Source of the DNA: Pseudomonas matsuisoli
Lineage (GTDB): Bacteria > Pseudomonadota > Gammaproteobacteria > Pseudomonadales > Pseudomonadaceae
Length of the DNA stretch: 64,000 bases
Reading direction: 5' to 3'
Assembly: GCF_014647635.1 (NCBI RefSeq)
Contig: NZ_BMPO01000003.1
Coordinates: 1-64,000 of the forward strand
In this document: one piece after another, positions 26,735 to 37,257 of the stretch
How the letters are laid out: each line of letters starts with the position of its first letter
Numbering within the stretch: the first letter of the stretch is position 1
Position numbers and translations under genes: made by a program
The notes under the pieces: model-generated
Databases searched by the model: none
Told to the model about the DNA's origin: nothing
Seen by the model: the letters and a program-made list of their open reading frames with translations, nothing else

Positions 26735-27017
26735 AGGCTTCGACTCTGGCTTTTAGTTTTTGGCCTGGCCGAAACGTGACGACGCGGCGAGCGGTGATCG
26801 GAATCTCCTCGCCGGTCTTCGGGTTTCGGCCGGGTCGCTGGCGCTTGTCGCGCAGATCAAAGTTGCCGAATCCGGACAGCTTGACCTGCTCGTTGTGCTC
26901 CAGGGCCTGACGAATTTCTTCAAAAAACAGTTCGACCAGTTCCTTGGCTTCCCGTTTGTTGAGACCTAACTCTTCATATAAGCGTTCGGCCATCTCGGCT
27001 TTCGTCAGGGCCACCAT
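26715..27017 (-). CDS. ihfA: Integration host factor subunit alpha
   Basis: A 100-residue DNA-bending protein that pairs with IhfB. It starts [20 protein letters not shown] and holds the arm motif [20 protein letters not shown] with the DNA-intercalating proline in the GRNPKTGE loop. Length matches the family exactly. It begins three bases after pheT stops, as in most gammaproteobacteria where ihfA is the last gene of the pheST transcript. Confidence 0.97.
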   Translation of the reverse strand: MVALTKAEMAERLYEELGLNKREAKELVELFFEEIRQALEHNEQVKLSGFGNFDLRDKRQRPGRNPKTGEEIPITARRVVTFRPGQKLKARVEAYAGTKP

Positions 27018-27020
27018 ACG

Positions 27021-29399
27021 TTACTTCCTTAACGTTGCGTTGAACCTTTGTTCGAGCGAGGTGAGGATGCGTTGCATCGTCGCGTTGGTTTCTTCGTCGG
27101 TAAGAGTGCGCGCTGGATGCTGCCAGGTCAAGCCAACTGCCAGGCTTTTCCTATCAGGATCAATACCTTTTCCTTCATAAACATCAAACAGCTTGAGGTC
27201 GGTCAAGAACTCTCCGGCCTGCTCGCGCATGTCGTTCAACAAGGATTCGGCCGCTACGCCCTTCTCTACCACCAGCGCCAGGTCACGACGCACTTCCGGG
27301 AAGCGGGACAGCTCGCGGAAGGCCGGCAACATACCGGGCGCCACCTGTGCCAACTCCAGCTCAAATAGGTAGACGGCCTGTTCGATACCCAATTCGCGCG
27401 CGAGTTCCGGGTGCAAGGCGCCGATGTAGCCGATACACCGCTCGCCCCGCATGACGGCAGCCGTCTGGCCCGGATGCAACGCGTGATGGCTCCCCGGCGC
27501 AAAATGGAAATCACCTGCTGCACCGGCATTGGCAAGGATGGCTTCGACGTCGGCTTTCAAGTCGTAGAAGTCGACGGACTCGCGCCCTGCCGTCCAACCT
27601 TCCGGCAGACGGCTGCCGCTGATGAGGCCGGCGAGCATCATGTCTTGCTGCAGGTTCTCCAGCTGACCGACGAAGCGAAGGCCGCTCTCGAATAACCGAA
27701 CACGATTCTGCTGGCGATTGAGGTTATGCAACAGCGCTTTGGTCAGGCTCGGCCAAAGCGAGGTACGCATGATCGACAGTTCAGCCGAGATCGGGTTAGC
27801 CAGTTTGAGAGGCTGAGTATCGGGCGCGAAAAGCTCGAAGAGCTTTTGATCGATGAACGTGTAGGTGATCGCTTCTTGATAACCGCGAGCAACGAGCAGT
27901 CGCTTGAGCGCGGGTAGCTCGGAACGGGCTTCGGCACGTGCAGTGGGTGCGAGCCGCGCTTGCGGATAGCGCACCGGCAAACGGTTGTAGCCGTAGAGAC
28001 GACCGATCTCTTCGATGAGATCGACCTCCAAACTCAGGTCGAAACGATGACTGGGGACACCGACTTGCCAGGTACCGGGCTCCGTGGCGTTCACGTCCAG
28101 TTCCAGCGAAGTGAGCATGCGCTCGATATCTGCGCTCGGCACGTCCAAACCGAGCATACGGCTCACGCGCTCCGCGCGCAGCGTAATGGGCTCGACCTTC
28201 GGTAACGCCTCTTCCTTGACCGCTTCGGTGATCGGACCTGCTTCACCTCCAACGATATCCAACAGCAATTGCGTAGCGCGCTCCATGGCGCGGCGCGCGA
28301 GGGTGTAGTCGACACCGCGCTCGAAGCGATGCGATGCATCGGTGTGCAAGCCGTATGAACGCGCGGTACCTGCCAGGGCGATGGTGTCGAAAAAGGCGCT
28401 TTCCAAGAACAGGTCACGCGCACCTGCGCTGACGCCGCTGTGCTCACCGCCCATGACACCCGCGATGGCGAGCGGCCTGGCATGGTTGGCGATGACCAAG
28501 GTGTTCGCGCGCAAGGCGACTTCTTGGCCGTCGAGCAGGACGAGCTTCTCGCCCTCCTCTGCCATACGGACGCGAATGCCGCCTTCGATCTGCGCAAGGT
28601 CGAACGCATGCATCGGCTGGCCGAGTTCGAGCATCACGTAGTTGGTAACGTCGACCGCCGCATCGATGCTGCGAATATCGGAACGGCGCAGACGCTCAAC
28701 CATCCACAATGGGGTCGGACGACTTAGATCAACTCCGCGAATCACGCGACCGAGGTATCGCGGGCACGCGTTGGACGCGAGCAATTCGACAGGGCGTGTT
28801 TCATCATGAGCAGGCGCGACGTTTGGCACGTCGACTGCCGTGTAGGGCACGGCATAGATGGCACCAACTTCTCGTGCAAGGCCGGTCAGGGACAGGCAGT
28901 CACCACGATTGGGCGTCAGGCCGATCTCGATACTGGCGTCATCCAGCATGAGGTAGTCGCGCAGGCTTTGGCCGACCGGCGCATCATCCGCCAGCTCCAT
29001 CAGGCCATCGTTTTCTTCACTAATCTGCAGCTCCGAAGCCGAGCACAGCATGCCATTGGACTCGACACCGCGTAGCTTGGCTTTCTTGATCTTGAAGTCA
29101 CCGGGCAGTACCGCGCCGAGCGTGGCGAACGGGATCTTTAGCCCTTGGCGCACATTGGGTGCGCCACAAACGACTTGCAGCGTCGCCTGACCATCGCTGA
29201 CTTGGCACACGCGCAGTTTATCGGCATCGGGATGCGGATCGACGCTGAGCACTTCACCGACGACAACGCCGCTAAAAGCACCCGCTACGGGCGTTACGGC
29301 GTCAACTTCAAGGCCGGACATGGACAGGCGCGCAACCAGCTCATCCCGATCTACGGGTGGATTGACGAGGCTGCGGAGCCACTGTTCACTGAATTTCAT
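27021..29399 (-). CDS. pheT: Phenylalanyl-tRNA synthetase beta subunit
   Basis: 792 residues, the usual length. The N-terminal tRNA-binding (EMAP-like) domain VVGEVLSVDPHPDADKLRVCQV, the B3/B4 editing region, the B5 domain and the C-terminal ferredoxin-fold anticodon-binding domain (FPEVRRDLALVVEKGV… FDVYEGKGI… QHPARTLTDEE) are all present. It forms the alpha2-beta2 enzyme with PheS that charges tRNA-Phe. It follows pheS by 45 bases in one operon. Confidence 0.97.
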   Translation of the reverse strand: MKFSEQWLRSLVNPPVDRDELVARLSMSGLEVDAVTPVAGAFSGVVVGEVLSVDPHPDADKLRVCQVSDGQATLQVVCGAPNVRQGLKIPFATLGAVLPGDFKIKKAKLRGVESNGMLCSASELQISEENDGLMELADDAPVGQSLRDYLMLDDASIEIGLTPNRGDCLSLTGLAREVGAIYAVPYTAVDVPNVAPAHDETRPVELLASNACPRYLGRVIRGVDLSRPTPLWMVERLRRSDIRSIDAAVDVTNYVMLELGQPMHAFDLAQIEGGIRVRMAEEGEKLVLLDGQEVALRANTLVIANHARPLAIAGVMGGEHSGVSAGARDLFLESAFFDTIALAGTARSYGLHTDASHRFERGVDYTLARRAMERATQLLLDIVGGEAGPITEAVKEEALPKVEPITLRAERVSRMLGLDVPSADIERMLTSLELDVNATEPGTWQVGVPSHRFDLSLEVDLIEEIGRLYGYNRLPVRYPQARLAPTARAEARSELPALKRLLVARGYQEAITYTFIDQKLFELFAPDTQPLKLANPISAELSIMRTSLWPSLTKALLHNLNRQQNRVRLFESGLRFVGQLENLQQDMMLAGLISGSRLPEGWTAGRESVDFYDLKADVEAILANAGAAGDFHFAPGSHHALHPGQTAAVMRGERCIGYIGALHPELARELGIEQAVYLFELELAQVAPGMLPAFRELSRFPEVRRDLALVVEKGVAAESLLNDMREQAGEFLTDLKLFDVYEGKGIDPDRKSLAVGLTWQHPARTLTDEETNATMQRILTSLEQRFNATLRK

Positions 29400-29444
29400 C
29401 TCTTACTTTCTCCCAAACCTGTTCGTGTGCGTGACGCGTGCGCG

Positions 29445-30521
<1,077 letters not shown>

Positions 30522-30582
30522 TTAGAACGATTCCAGACTTGGTTTCGTTCAGCACCGGGCAAGCCCGGTAATTGTCGGGGAC

Positions 30583-30939
30583 TTAAGCCAGAGAGGCTTT
30601 CGCTTTCTCGACAATCGCGGTAAACGCCGCTTTTTCGTTCACTGCCAGGTCGGCCAGGACCTTACGGTCGATCTCGATGGCTGCTTTTTTCAGGCCAGCG
30701 ATCAGGCGGCTGTAGGACAGACCGTTCTGACGAGCACCAGCGTTGATACGAGCAATCCAAAGAGCGCGGAACTGACGCTTCCGCTGACGACGGTCACGGT
30801 AGGCGTATTGGCCAGCCTTGATCACCGCCTGCTTGGCAACGCGGAATACGCGCGAACGCGCACCGTAGTAGCCTTTGGCGAGTTTCAGAATCTTTTTGTG
30901 ACGAGCACGGGCAATAACGCCACGCTTAACACGAGCCAT
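30583..30939 (-). CDS. rplT: 50S ribosomal protein L20
   Basis: 118 residues, the exact family length, beginning [26 protein letters not shown] without its Met. It binds 23S rRNA and is needed early in 50S assembly; in E. coli L20 also represses its own operon by binding the rpmI leader. It follows rpmI by about 20 bases. Confidence 0.98.
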   Translation of the reverse strand: MARVKRGVIARARHKKILKLAKGYYGARSRVFRVAKQAVIKAGQYAYRDRRQRKRQFRALWIARINAGARQNGLSYSRLIAGLKKAAIEIDRKVLADLAVNEKAAFTAIVEKAKASLA

Positions 30940-30961
30940 GAATCAATCCTCTCTTAAATAA

Positions 30962-31156
30962 TCAGCGCAGGCGCAGGGAACGCTCAACACGAGCAACGTC
31001 ACACGAGGCAAGCATTGAAGTGCCGCGCAGTTGACGCTTACGCTTGGTGGTCATCTTGGTGAGGATGTGGCTCTTGAAGGCGTGCTTGTGCTTGATACCA
31101 CCCGCAGTCTTCTTGAAGCGCTTCGCAGCGCCACTTTTGGTCTTCATCTTTGGCAT
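30962..31156 (-). CDS. rpmI: 50S ribosomal protein L35
   Basis: 64 residues starting [17 protein letters not shown]; a longer in-frame start seven codons upstream lacks support from the family. It is very basic, with the C-terminal RVERSLRLR. It lies between infC and rplT in the standard order. Confidence 0.97.
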   Translation of the reverse strand: MPKMKTKSGAAKRFKKTAGGIKHKHAFKSHILTKMTTKRKRQLRGTSMLASCDVARVERSLRLR

Positions 31157-31217
31157 GTTCGGATACTCCGCATTCAATCAATATGTATAACTGCAAGGCC
31201 TGCCAGTGCCCTGGTAG

Positions 31218-31763
31218 TTACTTTCGCTTTTTGGGGGCGATGACCATCATTAGTTGGCGTCCTTCCATCTTAGGATGCTGTTCGACGGTACCGAGCTCGG
31301 CAAGGTCGGTTTCGACCCGCTTCAACAGTTCCATCCCCAGCTCCTGGTGGGCCATCTCACGACCGCGAAATCTCAACGAAATCTTGGCCTTGTCCCCTTC
31401 ATTTAGGAAACGTACCAGGTTGCGTAGTTTTACCTGGTAATCCCCTTCTTCCGTCCCTGGACGAAACTTGATTTCTTTAATCTGCTGCTGATGCTGGTTC
31501 TTGCGCGCGGCAGCGGCTTGCTTCTTCTTTTCGAAGAGGTGCTTGCCGTAGTCCATGATTCGACATACGGGCGGCAGCGCATCGGCGGAAATTTCCACCA
31601 GGTCCAGCTTGGCTTCTTCAGCAGCGCGAAGCGCTTCTTCAATAGAGACGACGCCAATCTGCTGGCCGTCTGCACCAATCAATCGCACCTCTCGAGCCGA
31701 GATATTCTCGTTAATCGGGGCCTTAGGTGCAGCTCTTCGATCTTGTCTCATATCACGCTTGAT
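31218..31763 (-). CDS. infC: Translation initiation factor IF-3, probably with an ATC start
   Basis: About 181 residues with the N-terminal [23 protein letters not shown], a basic linker, and the C-terminal IF3 domain ([20 protein letters not shown], then [16 protein letters not shown]). The first ATG is at 31751, but it has no Shine-Dalgarno, whereas GGAG lies eight bases before an in-frame ATC four codons upstream (31763). infC is known for rare start codons (AUU in E. coli) that let IF3 repress its own translation, so I chose ATC. It begins five bases after thrS stops. Confidence 0.9.
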   Translation of the reverse strand: MKRDMRQDRRAAPKAPINENISAREVRLIGADGQQIGVVSIEEALRAAEEAKLDLVEISADALPPVCRIMDYGKHLFEKKKQAAAARKNQHQQQIKEIKFRPGTEEGDYQVKLRNLVRFLNEGDKAKISLRFRGREMAHQELGMELLKRVETDLAELGTVEQHPKMEGRQLMMVIAPKKRK

Positions 31764-31768
31764 AGTGT

Positions 31769-33691
31769 TTACTCCGTTATTTGGCGACCACGCCGGGAAA
31801 CCGCTTGCGCAAGCAACTCGCGGAAATCATCGAGTGGCATCGACCCCAGGTCGACACCTTCGCGAGTACGTACGGCTACGGAACGTGTCTCAACTTCCCG
31901 GTCTCCAATGACGAGGAGGTAGGGAACCTTGAGCAAAGTATGCTCGCGGATTTTAAATCCGATCTTTTCGTTTCTCAAGTCGCATTTGGCACGAAAACCG
32001 CTTACGTTGAGTTCCCGCTCCACTTCTCCGGCGAACGGTGCCTGTTTATCCGTGATATTCATGATCACGGCCTGCGTTGGCGCCAGCCAAGCAGGGAATT
32101 GGCCCGCGTAGTGCTCGATCAGCATACCGATGAAGCGCTCGAACGATCCCAGGATCGCGCGATGCAGCATCACTGGCCGCTGGCGACTGTTGTCCTCGGA
32201 AATGTAGCTCGCATCGAGTCGCTCAGGCAGGTTCGGGTCGTACTGAAGCGTGCCGCATTGCCAGTTGCGCCCGAGGCAGTCCTTGAGGGTGAATTCGATC
32301 TTCGGCCCGTAAAACGCGCCCTCGCCTGGCTGGTATTCCCACTCCAGACCTGAGCCATCCAACGCGTCGGCCAACGCTTTCTCGGCGCGGTCCCACATTT
32401 CTTCAGAACCCACGCGTTTTGCCGGACGGGTGGACAACTTCATGATGACGTCGTGGAAGCCGAAGTCGGCATAGACCTGCAGGGTCAACTTGATGAAGTC
32501 CGCCGCTTCCTTCTGAACCTGTTCTTCAGTACAGAAGATGTGCGCGTCATCCTGCGTGAAACCGCGCACGCGCATGATGCCGTGCAGCGCGCCCGACGGC
32601 TCGTTGCGGTGGCACGCACCGAATTCGGCGAGTCGCAGCGGCAGATCGCGGTAGGACTTGAGCCCTTGGTTGAACACCTGCACATGGCATGGGCAGTTCA
32701 TTGGCTTGACTGCGAAGTCGCGGCTTTCCGAGGACGTGGTGAACATGTTCTCGGCATAGTTGGACCAGTGCCCCGAGCGCTCCCACAGGATGCGATCGAC
32801 GACTTGTGGCGTCTTCACCTCCTGATAGCCGTGCTCACGCTGCACCTGGCGCATGTACTGCTCGAGCACCTGATAGACCGTCCAGCCATTCGGATGCCAG
32901 AACACCATGCCCGGCGCTTCTTCCTGAAGGTGGAACAGGTCCAGCTGCTTGCCAATGCGGCGATGGTCGCGCTTCTCGGCCTCCTCGATACGTTGGATGT
33001 AGGCAGCCAGCTGCTTCTTGTCTGCCCAGGCCGTACCGTAGATGCGCTGCAACTGCTCGTTTTTCGAATCGCCGCGCCAGTAGGCACCCGACAACTTAGT
33101 CAGCTTGAATGCCTTGAGGAAGCGCGTATTGGGCACGTGCGGGCCGCGGCACATGTCCACGTATTCTTCGTGATAGTAGAGCCCCATCGCCTGCTCGTCG
33201 GGCATGTCCTCGATCAGGCGCAGCTTGTACTCCTCGCCACGCGAGGCGAAAACATCGATGACCTCGGCGCGCGGCGTCATTTTCTTGATGACGTCGTAGT
33301 CGGTGTCGATCAGCTTCTTCATCCGGGCTTCGATGGCGGCAACGTCGTCCGGCGTGAAGGGGCGCTCGTAGGCGATGTCGTAATAGAAGCCTTCGTCGAT
33401 CACCGGGCCGATCACCATCTTGGCCGTTGGATACAGCTGCTTCACGGCATGGCCGATCAAATGAGCACAGGAGTGGCGAATGATTTCCAGCCCTTCTTCA
33501 TCCTTCGGCGTAATGATCTGTAGCGTGGCGTCGTGCTTGATGATGTCGCACGCATCGACCAATTGGCCGTCGACCTTTCCGGCGACGGTCGCCTTGGCAA
33601 GCCCCGCACCAATGGACTGCGCGACGTCGAGGACGCTGACAGGGTTATCGAATTGACGTTGACTGCCGTCAGGAAGGGTGATGATGGGCAT
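31769..33691 (-). CDS. thrS: Threonyl-tRNA synthetase
   Basis: 640 residues starting [15 protein letters not shown], with AGGAGGCGCC just before the ATG; the upstream open frame is non-coding. Domains in order are TGS (1–62), the N2 editing domain with the HxxxH metal site ([18 protein letters not shown]) and YCxxxH-type residues, the class II catalytic core ([12 protein letters not shown] zinc region, [19 protein letters not shown] motif 2, [19 protein letters not shown] motif 3), and the C-terminal anticodon-binding domain. First gene of the block leading to infC. Confidence 0.97.
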   Translation of the reverse strand: MPIITLPDGSQRQFDNPVSVLDVAQSIGAGLAKATVAGKVDGQLVDACDIIKHDATLQIITPKDEEGLEIIRHSCAHLIGHAVKQLYPTAKMVIGPVIDEGFYYDIAYERPFTPDDVAAIEARMKKLIDTDYDVIKKMTPRAEVIDVFASRGEEYKLRLIEDMPDEQAMGLYYHEEYVDMCRGPHVPNTRFLKAFKLTKLSGAYWRGDSKNEQLQRIYGTAWADKKQLAAYIQRIEEAEKRDHRRIGKQLDLFHLQEEAPGMVFWHPNGWTVYQVLEQYMRQVQREHGYQEVKTPQVVDRILWERSGHWSNYAENMFTTSSESRDFAVKPMNCPCHVQVFNQGLKSYRDLPLRLAEFGACHRNEPSGALHGIMRVRGFTQDDAHIFCTEEQVQKEAADFIKLTLQVYADFGFHDVIMKLSTRPAKRVGSEEMWDRAEKALADALDGSGLEWEYQPGEGAFYGPKIEFTLKDCLGRNWQCGTLQYDPNLPERLDASYISEDNSRQRPVMLHRAILGSFERFIGMLIEHYAGQFPAWLAPTQAVIMNITDKQAPFAGEVERELNVSGFRAKCDLRNEKIGFKIREHTLLKVPYLLVIGDREVETRSVAVRTREGVDLGSMPLDDFRELLAQAVSRRGRQITE

Positions 33692-34035
33692 GGCGCCTCC
33701 TCTCCTAGTGGTGACCCCTACGTAAGGCCACATGGGTTGGGGTGGGCCAGTAAGCGTCATTCGGTGGGAGTTCTGCCTCACAGTGGCAGTCGCCTTTCGA
33801 CGACCCTGTCCGAACGGGATCACTGGTGTAACGCACGAGACCGTTTGGCCTGCGCGCCTGAATGGGTCGGCCATGTTACTGGAATGTACAAAGGCTGACG
33901 AGCGGGACCACTCTGTAGGGGCGACTTCAGTCGCCTTGAGCGCAAACGCTTCCTCAAAGCGGAGATGGCAGGTGTTGGTTGGAAATACCCGATGCCTGCC
34001 TTCTACCCGAATTACGCGGCTTTACCCACCGTACG
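33692..34035. other. Intergenic region between thrS and the receptor
   Basis: About 340 bases holding the thrS leader and one REP-like palindrome (33920–33935). No gene with a ribosome site or family resemblance was found on either strand. Confidence 0.5.
33912..33940. repeat. REP-like palindrome
   Basis: TGTAGGGGCGACTTCAGTCG has the stem GGCGAC/GTCGCC around TTCA, preceded by GTAG. This resembles the repetitive extragenic palindromes scattered through Pseudomonas genomes, and related elements occur at 52.3–52.6 kb. Confidence 0.5.
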
Positions 34036-34072
34036 AAAAAGCCCGCACGACCGGGAGCACGGCCATGCGGGC
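34036..34072 (-). terminator. Terminator of the TonB-dependent receptor
   Basis: GCCCGCA at one arm and TGCGGGC at the other, loop partly paired, followed on the minus strand by TTTTT. It begins eight bases after the receptor stop codon. Confidence 0.8.
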
Positions 34073-34080
34073 GACAACTT

Positions 34081-36393
34081 TTAGAACGTGGTGCGCAGCG
34101 TTACCGCCAGGTTGCGCGGGTCGCCATAGATTGCACCCGCGTAGAACCCGTAGCGCGTGTAATACGTCTTGTCGAACAGGTTGTTCACGTTCAGCGAAAG
34201 ATCCGTTTTATCGCTGATCTCATACTTGGCCATCGCGTTCCAGATCGCATAACCGGACCAGTTCACGTCAGTTGAGCTATTGCTCACCCCGTTCGAGGGT
34301 TGTCCAGCCGGACTGGAGAGTGCTCGGATGTTGCTCTGCGCATTGACGCCTGCGCCCATGGTCAAACGCTCCAGCGGCGCTGGCATGCGATAGGTCGTCG
34401 ACAGCTTGAACAAGTGCGACGGATCACTGCGACCATCCGAATCCAGACGACGGAAGTGCAGATAGGTGTAGCCCCCGTAGACGTTCCAATTCGGCGTCAG
34501 CGCACCTGCGACTTCGAGGTCGATACCGTCGGTTTCAGTACCGGTACCGGCGACGTACGCCTGCGCACCCGTGGGCGTCAGGTTCGCGCCATCGGTAACC
34601 GCTTTCTTGTCCTGCTGCGTGCGGAAATACGCAAGCTGGGCATTCAGTCGACCGTTGAACCATTCACCCTTGATACCCGTTTCGTAGCTCTTGCCAACGA
34701 TAGGCTCTACCCGGCTTCCACTGACGGTTTCCTGACTTTGCGGGGTAAAAATATCCGTGTAACTGGCATACAACGAGTAGTTGTCGCTGAGGTCGTAGAC
34801 CGCGCCCACGTACGGCGTGACCACGCCGGACTCAGTTTGCGTCGTGCGCGCACCGGTATTGCCGATCGTCTTGCTGCTGTAGTCACTGGTGCGCACCCCC
34901 AGGATCACCGATAGCGGATCGGTAATGCTCAGGCGGGTAGCGGCATACAGGCCCTGCAGACGCGTAGTGGTCTTGCTGTGCAGACCGGTCTTCGTCGCCG
35001 TCAGGTACATGTCGTCGTCAACGCCGTTGTACCAGTTACTGACCGGCAGACCGTTGTTGGCGCGGAACTGGCAGCTGCCGGAGGTCGAACGAGACAGCGT
35101 CGTACTCGACAACGTGCAGTCGTACTGAGGGCTCCAGCCCACCGTACGGCTGTCGTTGTAGCCGAACATGACCTCATGACGGCGACCGAGAGCTTCGAAC
35201 GCGCCGCTCAGATCGAACTGCGCCGACTGCTGAGTCGTATCCGTTGACATATGAATGCCGTTCAGAACGGTACCGGTGCCATCCTGGTTCGGGTAACCCG
35301 TGTATGTACCGCGGCTGAACTGGTTCACCTTCGCAAGGCCATAATGACTCACAGCATCGGTAGTGCTTTGCGCCGCCTGAACGTTCAACCGCCAATCTTC
35401 ATTGAACCGGTGCTCGAGGGACGCGAACACGGTCTGCGTTTCATGCTCGCCGTAACTCCAGCTCGGTACCAGGTTGGTGCTTCGAGAAAGATCGGTCTTG
35501 CTGCCGTCGCCATACCAGATCGGGATATTCGCCCCCCAGCCACCACCCACGACCTTGTTGTATTCGTACTGATAGCCCGCGCCAAGCGTCGTGGCGTCGC
35601 TCAAATCGAATTCGAAATTCGCCAGAGCGCCCCTGGCACGATCCGACTGATGATCGCGGAATGAATTACCTTCCTGCTGGGTGACGACAAAGCGCGAACG
35701 CAGGCGACCGTCTTCGGTCAACGGCAGGTTCAGATCGGCCCCCGTACGCGTCTTGTCCCAGCTGCCATAGGTCAGGTAAGCGCTTCCGCCAAAGGTCTCG
35801 GTAGGACGCTTACGGATCAGATTGACCGTCGCAGACGGGTCTCCCGTGCCACCAAGCAGTCCGTTTGCCCCGCGGAGGATGTCTATTCGTTCATACAGGT
35901 CCATGTTGAGCGAACTACCCGCGCCGCTGAAATCCGTACCACCAGGAAACTGCAGGCCATCCACCTTCCAGTTACTGATCGCGTAGCCCCGCGCTCGGTA
36001 CGCCGTACGTCCGCCCACTTCGGATTTGCTGGCCGTTATGCCGGGGGTGATTTCCAGCGCCTGTTCGATATTGGCAATCTGGCGATCCTCCATCTGCTGG
36101 CGGGTAATCGTGGTCACCGACTGTGGCGTCTGCCGCGGAGATAGGGCCAAACCGGTCGAAGACTGGGTCTGCCTGACCGTATAGCTGTTCACGCCTTCGC
36201 CTTGATAGCGGTCTTCGACCTTGACCGGCCCGAGCTCCAGCTCGCCGTCGGCAGTATCCGTAACCGACGCCTGGGCCATCAGGGAGGCGCTCAATAAACA
36301 GCTACCAATACCGACGGCTATTGCGCTTGCGAGGGATGAGATTTGCCACTGGAACGGGCGGGATTCGAATACGGCGGAGCGGCGATACGACAT
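34081..36393 (-). CDS. TonB-dependent siderophore receptor
   Basis: About 770 residues from the ATG at 36393, which follows GAAGGA; the only longer start is a TTG. A signal sequence ends near ASLMAQA. A TonB-box-like LELGPVKVED opens the mature protein. The plug domain holds PRQTPQSVTTITRQQMED, TPGITASKSEVGGRTAYRARG and RIDILRGANGLLGGTGDPSA; the 22-strand barrel ends in NLAVTLRTTF with the terminal Phe needed for outer-membrane insertion. The plug matches FhuE/FpvA-type ferric siderophore receptors but there is no N-terminal signalling domain, so it should not drive a FecI-type sigma factor. It is divergent from a two-component system that may control it. Confidence 0.9.
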   Translation of the reverse strand: MSYRRSAVFESRPFQWQISSLASAIAVGIGSCLLSASLMAQASVTDTADGELELGPVKVEDRYQGEGVNSYTVRQTQSSTGLALSPRQTPQSVTTITRQQMEDRQIANIEQALEITPGITASKSEVGGRTAYRARGYAISNWKVDGLQFPGGTDFSGAGSSLNMDLYERIDILRGANGLLGGTGDPSATVNLIRKRPTETFGGSAYLTYGSWDKTRTGADLNLPLTEDGRLRSRFVVTQQEGNSFRDHQSDRARGALANFEFDLSDATTLGAGYQYEYNKVVGGGWGANIPIWYGDGSKTDLSRSTNLVPSWSYGEHETQTVFASLEHRFNEDWRLNVQAAQSTTDAVSHYGLAKVNQFSRGTYTGYPNQDGTGTVLNGIHMSTDTTQQSAQFDLSGAFEALGRRHEVMFGYNDSRTVGWSPQYDCTLSSTTLSRSTSGSCQFRANNGLPVSNWYNGVDDDMYLTATKTGLHSKTTTRLQGLYAATRLSITDPLSVILGVRTSDYSSKTIGNTGARTTQTESGVVTPYVGAVYDLSDNYSLYASYTDIFTPQSQETVSGSRVEPIVGKSYETGIKGEWFNGRLNAQLAYFRTQQDKKAVTDGANLTPTGAQAYVAGTGTETDGIDLEVAGALTPNWNVYGGYTYLHFRRLDSDGRSDPSHLFKLSTTYRMPAPLERLTMGAGVNAQSNIRALSSPAGQPSNGVSNSSTDVNWSGYAIWNAMAKYEISDKTDLSLNVNNLFDKTYYTRYGFYAGAIYGDPRNLAVTLRTTF

Positions 36394-36406
36394 CTGCGGT
36401 CCTTCA

Positions 36407-36425
36407 CTCAATGATAAGTATTAGC
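36407..36425. promoter_or_regulatory. Possible Fur box upstream of the receptor
   Basis: The sequence TCAATGATAAGTATTAGC lies within 35 bases of the receptor ATG and matches most positions of the GATAATGATAATCATTATC consensus (AATGATAA plus ATT). Position and gene function support iron repression; the match is imperfect. Confidence 0.45.
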
Positions 36426-36498
36426 GTTTACGAACAAGGGAGGCGCGATTATATTGACGGCCGTCCGGACCGGTTTTTGGCTTTGTAAGGGTTATGTA

Positions 36499-37257
36499 AT
36501 GGATTGTTGTAGCGAGAAGGAGCGAGCGCGCGCGCCGGTCGTGGATGAGGATGTGCGACCCCGCATTCTGGTGGTGGATGACGATGACGAGATTCGCGAG
36601 CTGGTTTGCGACTACCTCAACGACATGGGCTACCGAACGCGGCCTGCCGCCAATGGGCGCGAAATGTGGAGCCAGCTGGAACACCCTACAGACCTTGTGA
36701 TCCTCGACGTCATGCTTCCAGGCGAGGATGGCCTGAGCCTGTGTCGCGGCGTACGCAGCCAGGGTGATTTACCGGTTGTCATGATCAGTGCCCGTGGCGC
36801 CTCCACCGAACGCATCATCGGCCTGGAAATCGGCGCGGACGATTACCTATGCAAGCCGTTTGAACCGCGCGAGCTGCTGGCGCGCGTGCGCGCGGTCCTG
36901 CGCCGAGGTGGTCGCACCATAGAGCCCCAAGCGAATCAGCATGCCTTGGGCTTTGCCGGATGGCGCCTGGACCTGCGCACCCGCCGCTTGTTCTCGGCCA
37001 ACGGTGAAACCTTTGACCTCTCCCGTTCGGACTTCATGATCCTGCGCGCGTTGGGCGAAAAGCCCAATCGCATCTTCAGTCGAGACGAATTGAGCCGTAG
37101 CGCCTTTGGTCGCGACCACCACCCTGCCGACCGTTCGGTGGACGTGTGCGTAAGCCGTTTACGCCAGTACCTTGAAGACAACGCACGCAACCCGCGCCTC
37201 ATCCGCACCATTCGCAACGAGGGCTATCTGCTCGAACTGGCGCCCGACGCCGCATGA
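36499..37257 (+). CDS. Two-component response regulator, OmpR family
   Basis: About 252 residues from the ATG at 36499 (AAGGG upstream); an earlier ATG at 36454 is possible. The receiver domain has the acidic pair in LVVDDDDEIRE, the phospho-acceptor Asp in LVILDVMLPGEDG, the Ser/Thr in VVMISARG and the Lys in DYLCKPFEPREL. The C-terminal winged helix includes RSVDVCVSRLRQYLEDN and RTIRNEGYLLE. Its stop overlaps the kinase start by four bases. Divergent from the siderophore receptor, in a layout that recalls PfeRS–PfeA in P. aeruginosa, though orientation differs. Confidence 0.9.
   Translation: MDCCSEKERARAPVVDEDVRPRILVVDDDDEIRELVCDYLNDMGYRTRPAANGREMWSQLEHPTDLVILDVMLPGEDGLSLCRGVRSQGDLPVVMISARGASTERIIGLEIGADDYLCKPFEPRELLARVRAVLRRGGRTIEPQANQHALGFAGWRLDLRTRRLFSANGETFDLSRSDFMILRALGEKPNRIFSRDELSRSAFGRDHHPADRSVDVCVSRLRQYLEDNARNPRLIRTIRNEGYLLELAPDAA

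Noticed and set aside
32453-33523. 356-codon open frame antisense to thrS
   Set aside because: It lies wholly within thrS, which is certain; high-GC codon bias keeps the opposite strand open. No ribosome site or family features.
36394-36411. TTG start extending the TonB receptor by six residues
   Set aside because: The ATG at 36393 has GAAGGA at proper spacing; the TTG has no ribosome site.
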